From contig CAVYNB010000028.1 in the NCBI GenBank assembly GCA_963769745.1, forward strand, positions 14,946 to 78,945: a DNA stretch of 64,000 nt, written 5' to 3'. The notes under the pieces were generated by a model. That model was given only the letters and a program-made list of their open reading frames with translations, did no database searches and was not told the DNA's origin. This DNA is from JALORV01 sp963769745. Its GTDB lineage: Bacteria > Pseudomonadota > Gammaproteobacteria > Burkholderiales > Burkholderiaceae_F. This document shows, piece after piece, positions 57,848-64,000 of this stretch (the stretch's first letter is position 1; each line of letters begins with the position of its first letter). Both the position numbers and the translations under genes were made by a program.

Positions 57848-58675
57848 ATGCACCGATCGACCTTGCGCCTGTTCCTCGTTGCCCTGCTGGCCGTCTGCGG
57901 CACGGCGCTCGACCCATCGCCGGCGAGCGCCGAGCCTCCGGCCAGTGTGTTCCTTGAGGACCTGACTTCGCCGGAACTCGCCGCCGCGATCCGCGCCGGC
58001 AAGACCACGATCCTCGTTCCGATCGGCGGCACGGAGCAAAACGGGCCGCACATGGTCCTCGGCAAGCACAACGTGCGCGTGAAAGTGCTGGCCGGCAAAA
58101 TCGCGCGGGAACTCGGTAACGCGCTGGTCGCCCCCGTCATCGCTTACGTTCCCGAGGGAGGTGTCAACCCGCCGACGGGGCACATGCGTTATCCGGGAAC
58201 GATCACGGTGCCGGCAGACGTGTACCGCAAGCTGCTGGAATCCGCGGCGCGCAGCCTGCGGCTCGCCGGATTCCAGAACATCGTGTTCCTCGGCGACAGC
58301 GGCGATTACCAGAAGGACAACGAGTTCGTGGCCCGACAACTCGGTCGCGAATGGGCGGGCACCCCGGTGCGCGTGGTCGCCCTCGTCGAGTACTACCGGG
58401 CGGCGACGGTTGGCTTTGCCGGGACCCTCCGGCAGCGCGGCTACAGCGATGCCGAGATTGGCCTTCATGCCGGGCTCGCGGACACCTCGCTCGCGTTGGC
58501 CGTCGATCCGGGGCTGGTGCGACCTGAACGCCAGCAGACCGCACAAAATGCGCTGCCACCGCCCGGTGTTTCCGGCGATCCACGGAGTGCCTCGGCCGAG
58601 CTCGGCAAGGCGGGTATCGATATGATCGTGACCCAGTCCGTCGCGGCCATCCGCAAAGCGGTCGGCCCCCGGTAG
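57848..58675 (+). CDS. Secreted creatininase-family protein with altered metal-site residues
   Basis: The 275-residue protein has a signal peptide ending SPASAEPP. The family opening reads VPIGGTEQNGPHMVLGKHN, whereas classical creatininase has E-x-H-G-P-H-L-P-L-x-T-D. Here the first His is Asn and the Thr-Asp is Lys-His. The later His-Glu pair reads HAGLADTS. The FLGDSGDYQKDN segment replaces the usual N-G-H-G-G-N. It therefore belongs to a divergent, exported creatininase-like branch whose metal use and substrate are unclear. It is likely cotranscribed with the YncE-like gene 53 bases downstream. Confidence 0.8.
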   Translation: MHRSTLRLFLVALLAVCGTALDPSPASAEPPASVFLEDLTSPELAAAIRAGKTTILVPIGGTEQNGPHMVLGKHNVRVKVLAGKIARELGNALVAPVIAYVPEGGVNPPTGHMRYPGTITVPADVYRKLLESAARSLRLAGFQNIVFLGDSGDYQKDNEFVARQLGREWAGTPVRVVALVEYYRAATVGFAGTLRQRGYSDAEIGLHAGLADTSLALAVDPGLVRPERQQTAQNALPPPGVSGDPRSASAELGKAGIDMIVTQSVAAIRKAVGPR

Positions 58676-58728
58676 TGCCGTAGGCTTCGAGCTTTCCGTA
58701 GTCCGGATCTGCAACTTCAGGAGTTTTC

Positions 58729-59991
58729 GTGACCCGCATTGTTCGCGCTCGTTACCTCCCTTTGGCTTTGCCGCTTGCCTTGGTCTTCTCGACAATCAGC
58801 GTCGCGCAGGCTCCGGCGCAAGCGCCGGCGACAGCTCCCGTGGCGCCGGCCGTAACGACGGTGCCTGGTATGCCGCCGGTCGCCGATCCGGCCAATCTGT
58901 ACAGCGAGACCACCGCCGCCAAGATGAGTCCCGCGCTCGCGAACGACCTGCCGCGCGTGTACGTGCCGCATGTCCAGTCGAATGACGTTTACGTGATCGA
59001 CCCGGCGACGTTCACGGTCGTCGACAAGTTCAAGGTCGGACTCAACCCGCAGCACGTCGTGCCGTCGTGGGACCTGCGCACGCTGTGGGTCGCGAACAAC
59101 GCCGAGAACACGACCAAGGGCAGCCTGACACCCGTCGACCCAAAGACGGGCAAACCCGGCAAGCCGATCCCCGTCGACGACCCGTACAACGTCTACTTCT
59201 CGCCCGACGGCAAGTCCGCGATCATCGTCGCCGAGGCGCTGAAGCGACTCGACTTTCGCGATCCGGTGACGATGAAGCTGCAGTACACGCTCGCCGTTCC
59301 GCAGTGCGCCGGCATCAACCACGCCGACTTCTCGATCGACGGCAAATTCGCGATCTTCACCTGCGAGTTCGCCGGCACCGTGGCCAAGATCGACCTCGTG
59401 AACCGCAAGGTGCTGGGATACACGCAGGTGATCCAGCCCGGCCGCCCGATCAAGATCGTCAAGGGACCCGACGGCCAGGACCAGGAGATCTGCACGACAT
59501 GGAAGGGCATGCCGCAGGACATCCGCGCCTCACCGGACGGCAAGCTCTTTTACATCGCCGACATGATGGCCGACGGCGTGCACGTGGTCGACGGCGAAAG
59601 GTTCCGCCAGGTCGGCTTCATCGAAACCGGCAAGGGCACGCACGGCCTGTATCCCAGCCGCGACGGCAAGAAGCTGTACGTCGCCAATCGCGGCTCGAAC
59701 AAGATCCACGGCCCGGCGAAGGGCAAGGGCGGTGTGTCGGTGATCGACTTTGCGACCCGCAAGGTCGAGACGACCTGGATGATCCCCGGCGGCGGCAGCC
59801 CGGACATGGGCAACGTCAGTGCCGACGGAAAATGGCTGTGGCTATCGGGCCGCTACGACCATGTCGTATACGTGTTCGACACGACCACTGGCGACGTGAA
59901 GATCATTCCGGTGGGCCGGGAGCCGCACGGGCTCACCGTGTGGCCGCAACCGGGCCGCTACTCGCTCGGACACACGGGCAATCTCAGGTGA
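58729..59991 (+). CDS. Secreted YncE/YVTN-type beta-propeller protein
   Basis: A GTG with AGGAG upstream opens a 420-residue protein. It has a signal peptide (YLPLALPLALVFSTISVAQA) and a short Ala/Pro linker. Repeated beta-propeller blades follow, for example PHVQSNDVYVIDPATFTVVD, DDPYNVYFSPDGKSAIIVAE, IRASPDGKLFYIADMMADGV and GLYPSRDGKKLYVANRGSNK. Each blade contains the S-x-D-G-K turn typical of YncE/YVTN propellers. These bind ligands or scaffold periplasmic complexes. No active-site motif is seen. The start codon choice rests on the ribosome site. Confidence 0.85.
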   Translation: MTRIVRARYLPLALPLALVFSTISVAQAPAQAPATAPVAPAVTTVPGMPPVADPANLYSETTAAKMSPALANDLPRVYVPHVQSNDVYVIDPATFTVVDKFKVGLNPQHVVPSWDLRTLWVANNAENTTKGSLTPVDPKTGKPGKPIPVDDPYNVYFSPDGKSAIIVAEALKRLDFRDPVTMKLQYTLAVPQCAGINHADFSIDGKFAIFTCEFAGTVAKIDLVNRKVLGYTQVIQPGRPIKIVKGPDGQDQEICTTWKGMPQDIRASPDGKLFYIADMMADGVHVVDGERFRQVGFIETGKGTHGLYPSRDGKKLYVANRGSNKIHGPAKGKGGVSVIDFATRKVETTWMIPGGGSPDMGNVSADGKWLWLSGRYDHVVYVFDTTTGDVKIIPVGREPHGLTVWPQPGRYSLGHTGNLR

Positions 59992-60006
59992 CGTGAGCGC
60001 CTGCAC

Positions 60007-60030
60007 GTTGGCCGGCGGTGTCCGGCCGAC
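60007..60030. terminator. Inverted repeat between convergent genes, possible bidirectional terminator
   Basis: A nine-base stem (GTTGGCCGG / CCGGCCGAC with one G-T pair) and a six-base loop lie between the convergent YncE-like and UbiC-like genes. No T-run is present on either side, so the effect is uncertain. Confidence 0.4.
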
Positions 60031-60050
60031 GCGCCTCCGAGCCCTGTAAC

Positions 60051-60560
60051 TCAGATGCGCTGCTCGCGAAAGTGGCTCAGCGGCCACTTCTCGGTGATCA
60101 TGCCCATCGGCGTGCCGCCGTGGTGGATCAGATAGGTGCGCGAAACGAACGGCGCTGACACCGGCACGTCGAAATGGTGCGCGATCGCCTCACAGGGCTC
60201 GACCGCCTGACGCACGATCTCGCGGAAGGTCTCCAGGCGCGCTTCCTTCCACAACAGGCCGATCGGCCGGTCCGTCTCGAGCATCTGCCGCTGAATGGTC
60301 GTCGACAGGCGATCCAGCACGAACAGCGACTCGGCGTACAGGTAGGTCCTGGTGGAGCCGGTCAGCAGGATGCTTCGGCTCAGCAGGCGCGTCGGCCCAG
60401 CGCACTGCAGCTGCGCCGGTGCATGCTCGTCGCGAATCGACTGCGCCAGTTTTCTGACCCCGATCGGCTCGCCGGCATACAGCGCAATCAGGTCGGTGAC
60501 GGTGCCGTCCGTGGCGAGCAGGACTTTCTGGAAGAGACTCAGTTCATGGTTGCAGAGCAT
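60051..60560 (-). CDS. Chorismate pyruvate-lyase (UbiC/DUF98) family protein
   Basis: The product, about 169 residues, starts MLCNHELSLFQKVLLATDGT, the DUF98 opening with LSxFQ-x2-LL-x-TDGTVTDL. It continues LLSRSILLTGSTRTYLYAES, then PIGLLWKEARLETFRE and ends FVSRTYLIHHGGTPMGMITEKWP. The R/S-x-Y and the late Glu fit the chorismate-lyase fold. Family members convert chorismate to 4-hydroxybenzoate or 3-hydroxybenzoate derivatives. It is not next to ubiA, so a branch product other than ubiquinone is possible. The start at 60560 avoids overlap with the divergent VOC gene. Confidence 0.82.
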   Translation of the reverse strand: MLCNHELSLFQKVLLATDGTVTDLIALYAGEPIGVRKLAQSIRDEHAPAQLQCAGPTRLLSRSILLTGSTRTYLYAESLFVLDRLSTTIQRQMLETDRPIGLLWKEARLETFREIVRQAVEPCEAIAHHFDVPVSAPFVSRTYLIHHGGTPMGMITEKWPLSHFREQRI

Positions 60561-60616
60561 CGAGCGATGATAGGGGAGTCCGGTCACCAGCCCGGAAACT
60601 GCAGGAGATTCGCGCA

Positions 60617-60997
60617 ATGAACGAGAAAGATCCGCGTCCCGCCGTGTGGGTCGGGCACATCGTCCTCGAGAGCGATCGGCTGGAGGCCACCGCTCAGTTC
60701 ATGCGCACGATCGGCATGCGGACGATCTTTCCCGGGCCGCGCGTGGCGGTCTTCGAATTGCGCGGCGGCACGCATCTGGTCGTCATCGAGAAGGACAAGG
60801 TCGCTGCCGGTGCCGCGCCCTTCGACCTGATGGTCGAGGACCTGCACGCGACGCACAGGGAGTTCACGGCGCTGGGACTGGAGCCCACGCCGATCGAGTC
60901 GGCCGCCAACATGCCGCACGAGCTCTTTCGCGTTCGAGAGCCCGCGGGGCACGTCATCACGTTCTACTCGAATCACGTTTCGGACAAACCGGTCTGA
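60617..60997 (+). CDS. VOC family protein
   Basis: The 126-residue protein has the single VOC module: AVWVGHIVLESDRLEATAQF, then VAVFELRGGTHLVVIEKD, APFDLMVEDLHATHREFTAL and HELFRVREPAGHVITFYSNH. His and Glu ligands are present in part. The ligand is unknown. It is divergent from the UbiC-like gene and convergent with serA. It has no close relation to the other two VOC genes in the window beyond the fold. Confidence 0.85.
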   Translation: MNEKDPRPAVWVGHIVLESDRLEATAQFMRTIGMRTIFPGPRVAVFELRGGTHLVVIEKDKVAAGAAPFDLMVEDLHATHREFTALGLEPTPIESAANMPHELFRVREPAGHVITFYSNHVSDKPV

Positions 60998-61036
60998 CGC
61001 ATCCGCAGAACGGACGCGTGTAGCGTTGCCGCCTGA

Positions 61037-62260
61037 CTACGCGGCGAGATCGCGGTTCGCGGCCGCCTCCGCGATCCGTTCCGGATCGGCAGGCACGGAT
61101 CGCACCGACAGCACGCCGTCGATCGCCGCGATCGCATCGATGGCGGCCTGAGGCACCGGGCTGTCGACATCGACCAGCGTGTACGCCATCTCGCCGCGCG
61201 ACTTGTTGACCATGTTGTGGATGTTGAGGCCGGCATTGGCCATCGCGGTCGATATCTGACCGAGCATGTTCGGCACGTTGGCATTGGCGATGCTGATGCG
61301 GTAATCCGATTCGCGCGCCATCTCGACGTTGGGGAAATTGACCGCGTTGCTGATGCCGCCATTCTCGAGAAACTCGCGCAACTGTTCGACGACCATGACC
61401 GCGCAGTTTTCCTCGGCCTCGGCCGTCGAAGCCCCGAGGTGGGGCAGCGCGATCGCGCCCGCGACGCCCGCGAGTGTCGGCGAAGGGAAGTCGGACAGAT
61501 AGGCCTTCAGCCGGCCCGAGCGCAGCGCCTCGACGACGGCCGCCTCGTCGACGATGGCGTCGCGCGCAAAGTTCAGCAGTACGCTGCCCGGCCGCATCGC
61601 AGTGAGCCTGCGCGCATCGATCAGCCCGCGCGTCGCCGGAACCAGCGGAACGTGCAGCGAGACGAAGTCGGATTGCTTGAGCAACTCCTCGATGGAGTTG
61701 GCCTTGCGCACGCCCGAGTGCAGGCGCCACGCAGCGTCGACCGTGATCTCGGGGTCGTAGCCGATGACTTTCATGCCGAGCTTGAACGCGGTGTCGGCGA
61801 CCAGCGCACCGATGGCGCCGAGCCCGACGATACCGAGCACGCGGTAGGGCAACTCGACTCCCGCAAACTGCTTCTTTCCTTCCTCGACGCGCGCTTCGAA
61901 GTCCTGTGCGTCCGGCGCCAGCGCGGATACGAATCCCAGCGCCGGCACGATGTTGCGCGCGCTGATCAGCAGCGCCGCGAGTACGAGTTCCTTGACCGCA
62001 TTGGCGTTGGCCCCCGGCGCATTGAACACCGGAAGGCCGCGCCGCGACATTTCCGCGACCGGGATGTTGTTGGTGCCCGTGCCCGCCCGCGCAATCGCCT
62101 TGACACTGGTCGCGATTGGCAACGCATGCATGTCGTGCGACCGGACCAGGATCGCATCGGGCCGGTCGAGTTCCTTGCCGACGACGTAGCGATCGAGCGG
62201 AAGGCGCTCGAGCCCCTTGGCCGAAATATTGTTGAGCGTCTGTATGCGGAAGCGGTGCAT
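61037..62260 (-). CDS. serA: D-3-phosphoglycerate dehydrogenase
   Basis: The 407-residue enzyme has the NAD-binding motif LGIVGLGAIGALVADTAF, catalytic Arg in LLNFARDAIVDEAAV and catalytic His in ALPHLGASTAEAEENCAVMV. A C-terminal ACT-like domain follows (SIANANVPNMLGQISTAMAN), which normally binds serine as feedback inhibitor. The substrate domain is shorter than in E. coli SerA, with no extra intervening domain. The enzyme opens serine synthesis by oxidising 3-phosphoglycerate. It lies three bases after serC in the same operon. Confidence 0.93.
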   Translation of the reverse strand: MHRFRIQTLNNISAKGLERLPLDRYVVGKELDRPDAILVRSHDMHALPIATSVKAIARAGTGTNNIPVAEMSRRGLPVFNAPGANANAVKELVLAALLISARNIVPALGFVSALAPDAQDFEARVEEGKKQFAGVELPYRVLGIVGLGAIGALVADTAFKLGMKVIGYDPEITVDAAWRLHSGVRKANSIEELLKQSDFVSLHVPLVPATRGLIDARRLTAMRPGSVLLNFARDAIVDEAAVVEALRSGRLKAYLSDFPSPTLAGVAGAIALPHLGASTAEAEENCAVMVVEQLREFLENGGISNAVNFPNVEMARESDYRISIANANVPNMLGQISTAMANAGLNIHNMVNKSRGEMAYTLVDVDSPVPQAAIDAIAAIDGVLSVRSVPADPERIAEAAANRDLAA

Positions 62261-62263
62261 CGG

Positions 62264-63343
62264 TTATCCCTGGCTGCGCTCAAATTCGCGCAAGTAGTCG
62301 ACAAGGGCCTGCACGCCCTCGATCGGCATCGCGTTGTAGATCGAGGCCCTCATGCCGCCGACCGAGCGGTGCCCCTTGAGCTGCAGCAGCCCGCGCGCGT
62401 GCGCACCCTTGAGGAACGCCGCGTCGAGTGCTTCGTCGCGCAGCTTGAACGGCACGTTCATGCGCGAACGGTCCTCCTTGCGGACCGGGTTCGAGTAGAA
62501 GCTGCTGGCGTCGAGCGTGTCGTACAGCAGCTTCGACTTTGCGACGTTCTTCTGCTCGATCGCCGCGAGCCCGCCCTGAGCCAGCAGCCACTTGAATACC
62601 AGTCCGGCGATGTAGATGGCGTACGTCGGTGGCGTGTTCAGCATCGAATCCGCCTCGGCCTGTTCCTTCCAGTGAAACGCCGACGGCGTGATCGCCAGCG
62701 CGCGATCCAGCAGCTCCTTGCGCACGATGACGAGCGTCAGGCCCGCCGGGCCGACGTTCTTCTGCGCGCCGCCGTAGATCACGCCGTACTTCGAAACGTC
62801 GATCGGACGCGACAGGATGTGCGACGACATGTCGGCCACCAGCGGCGTCGCGCCCACGTCCGGAACCCAGTGGTACTCGACTCCCCCGATGGTTTCGTTG
62901 GTGCAGACGTGGACGTAGGCCGCATTGTCCGAGAGCTTCCAGCTTTCCCGCTTCGGTACGTAAGAGAATTTCTGGTCTTCCGATGAGGCGGCGACGTTGA
63001 CCTGCGCGTACTTCTTCGCTTCCTTGATCGACTTCTTCGACCACTCGCCCGTATTGATGAAGTCGATCGTCTTCCTGTCGCCGAGCAGGTTCATCGGCAC
63101 GATCGCGTTCTCGCCGATCGCTCCGCCCTGCAGGAACAGGACTGCGTAGTCGTCGCCGACCGCCATCAGCGTGCGCAGGTCGGCTTCGGCCTCTGCCGCG
63201 ATCTGGATGAACTCGGGACCGCGATGGCTCATCTCCATCACTGACATGCCGCTGCCGTGCCAGTCGAGCATCTCCTCGGCCGCACGTTGCAGGACTTCCT
63301 TCGGCAGCACCGCAGGACCGGCGCTGAAATTGAAAATGCTCAT
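62264..63343 (-). CDS. serC: Phosphoserine aminotransferase
   Basis: The 359-residue PLP enzyme begins MSIFNFSAGPAVLPKEVLQR. The PLP lysine is in GVIYGGAQKNVGPAGLTLVI. Typical stretches include MEMSHRGPEFIQIAAEAEAD, FLQGGAIGENAIVPMNL and LKGHRSVGGMRASIYNAMPI. It makes 3-phosphoserine, and may also act in pyridoxal phosphate synthesis. It is the promoter-proximal gene of serC-serA. Length and motifs are normal for the family. Confidence 0.95.
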   Translation of the reverse strand: MSIFNFSAGPAVLPKEVLQRAAEEMLDWHGSGMSVMEMSHRGPEFIQIAAEAEADLRTLMAVGDDYAVLFLQGGAIGENAIVPMNLLGDRKTIDFINTGEWSKKSIKEAKKYAQVNVAASSEDQKFSYVPKRESWKLSDNAAYVHVCTNETIGGVEYHWVPDVGATPLVADMSSHILSRPIDVSKYGVIYGGAQKNVGPAGLTLVIVRKELLDRALAITPSAFHWKEQAEADSMLNTPPTYAIYIAGLVFKWLLAQGGLAAIEQKNVAKSKLLYDTLDASSFYSNPVRKEDRSRMNVPFKLRDEALDAAFLKGAHARGLLQLKGHRSVGGMRASIYNAMPIEGVQALVDYLREFERSQG

Positions 63344-63525
63344 CGGGGATTCCGGAAAGTGTTGGTGTTGTTGCAGGTGGCCGAGGCGATGCCACCCGGA
63401 TCGAAGGGGACTTTAGCGCACGCTGCGCGAGGAGACTTGCTTCCGGTCATGCACGGCATTTGACAAGCGGCTCCGTGCATGAGAGGCGGCCGGTTCTGGC
63501 CGACCGACGCTGCACCCGAGCCAGT

Positions 63526-63700
63526 TCAGCCCGTGCGCTGCAGCTCAGTCGGCGCACGCTCCTCGCCGATCGTCCGCGCCAGCTTCTTCACTGGCATCGG
63601 TTCGCCGGCATGAAAGTTTGGTCGTACTGCAGGCGGCCGCGGCAAGTACTGCGAGCCACACTGCGAAATCCACTGAGCGATGTCGTGCGGTCGTCGTCAT
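63526..63700 (-). pseudogene. Small lipoprotein downstream of gspB, one apparent frameshift
   Basis: The ATG at 63700 follows GGAGG by five bases. It opens a basic start (MTTTARHRS) and a hydrophobic segment FAVWLAVLAAAACS with lipobox AAAC. Unchanged, the frame stops at 63545 after 51 residues. One base further along, the sense becomes RPNFHAGEPMPVKKLARTIG and ends ERAPTELQRTG at the stop at 63526. That path fits one extra base near 63632-63645. The corrected product is about 57 residues. It is transcribed in the same direction as gspB, 33 bases after it. The function is unknown. Confidence 0.45.
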
Positions 63701-63733
63701 GCATACCTCCGCGCGGTCGCCGGCCGACCGTCG

Positions 63734-64000
63734 TTAGAACAGGACCTCGACGCGATAGCCACGGAAATTGAAGATGGCGGCTCTCAGCTTGATCTCCTCC
63801 AGCGAGAGTTCCTGGTTCAGGCGGTCCTTTTCCCGGAACAGCTGGCCGTTGACGATCAGCGAGCGGGCGGTCGGGTCGGGCGAATAGACCGAGCCGCCGA
63901 TCGCGAACTGCGGCAAGGCCGCGCGGATCTCGGGCGGCAGCTGTTCGCGCGAGTAAACGGGCGCCGGCCCCGCCGGCGGTACGTTGCCGAGCGTTACTAC
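63734..64000 (-). CDS. gspB: Type II secretion assembly protein GspB-like, 3' part only
   Basis: The frame is open to the window edge, so only the C-terminal 88 residues are visible. They include REQLPPEIRAALPQFAIGGS, VYSPDPTARSLIVNGQLFRE and the end AAIFNFRGYRVEVLF. This is the GspB/T2SSB periplasmic domain (l-P-x-l...hvYs.dp..R...iNg...rEGd), which in several proteobacteria joins GspA to place the secretin of the type II secretion system. An upstream gspA would be expected beyond the window. The small lipoprotein gene follows on the same strand. Confidence 0.8.
   Translation of the reverse strand, partial: VVTLGNVPPAGPAPVYSREQLPPEIRAALPQFAIGGSVYSPDPTARSLIVNGQLFREKDRLNQELSLEEIKLRAAIFNFRGYRVEVLF

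Overview
The window reads as a contiguous piece of a high-GC proteobacterial chromosome, most likely a betaproteobacterium of the Burkholderiales type. Pointers are a Bug/TctC-type solute receptor, the phenylalanine/tyrosine catabolic genes hppD-phhB-phhA, flavodoxin-type HemG, PEP-CTERM and GlyGly-CTERM sorting signals, GspB, RsgA and RhlE-type helicases. The taxonomic call is inference from gene content. I saw no rRNA, tRNA, CRISPR array, integrase or insertion sequence.

Layout. 1-6.4 kb: secreted and membrane proteins, an epimerase, a kinase-like/methyltransferase pair and a TIG-repeat metzincin lipoprotein. 6.5-11 kb: GNAT protein, rhlE, a GDT1-type Mn/Ca exporter and ettA. 11-14 kb: cupredoxin plus DUF4396 protein, then a subtilisin. 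14-21.5 kb: RNA and ribosome functions (mnmC, an EF-G paralogue, a hibernation factor, rsgA, a 56-residue basic protein and a cold-shock protein). 21.7-29.1 kb: AEC and MFS transporters, a SnoaL-like protein, a COG2509 flavoprotein, a Cys-less transglutaminase-like protein and an unclassified HEWGH protein. 29.4-34.2 kb: a PKD/c-haem-motif lipoprotein with a Tat-exported DUF1501 partner. 34.4-37.2 kb: a Bug receptor, two orphan contractile-injection-system tube proteins and a UspA protein. 37.3-43.6 kb: an envelope META-domain protein, a PEP-CTERM CHRD protein, a DbpA-type helicase, a DUF4239 protein and a hemG/cytochrome b561 pair. 43.9-54.1 kb: an accessory block with a subtilisin carrying an inserted c-type haem motif, a BTAD/NB-ARC/TPR regulator, and a same-strand run of DUF1127, methyltransferase, DUF3455, vanadium-type haloperoxidase, small secreted protein and alpha/beta hydrolase. 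54.1-57.7 kb: a five-gene hppD-phhB-phhA-SDR-VOC operon. 57.8-64 kb: creatininase-like and YncE-like secreted proteins, a UbiC-like protein, serA-serC, a small lipoprotein and the 3' end of gspB.

A property of the whole window matters for reading it. Ten genes carry clear single-base frame breaks, about twenty in all, and most behave as one extra base. They hit housekeeping (mnmC) and accessory genes alike and the protein signal resumes at once in the next frame. Residual sequencing or assembly indels therefore look more likely than real decay. I give those genes as full-length loci with the break points named.

The most novel-looking items are the subtilisin with a CxxCH module spliced into its catalytic domain and a GlyGly-CTERM tail, the two-gene injection-tube island with no sheath, baseplate or ATPase, the regulator-haloperoxidase block, and the SDR in the phenylalanine hydroxylase operon that resembles dihydropteridine reductase.
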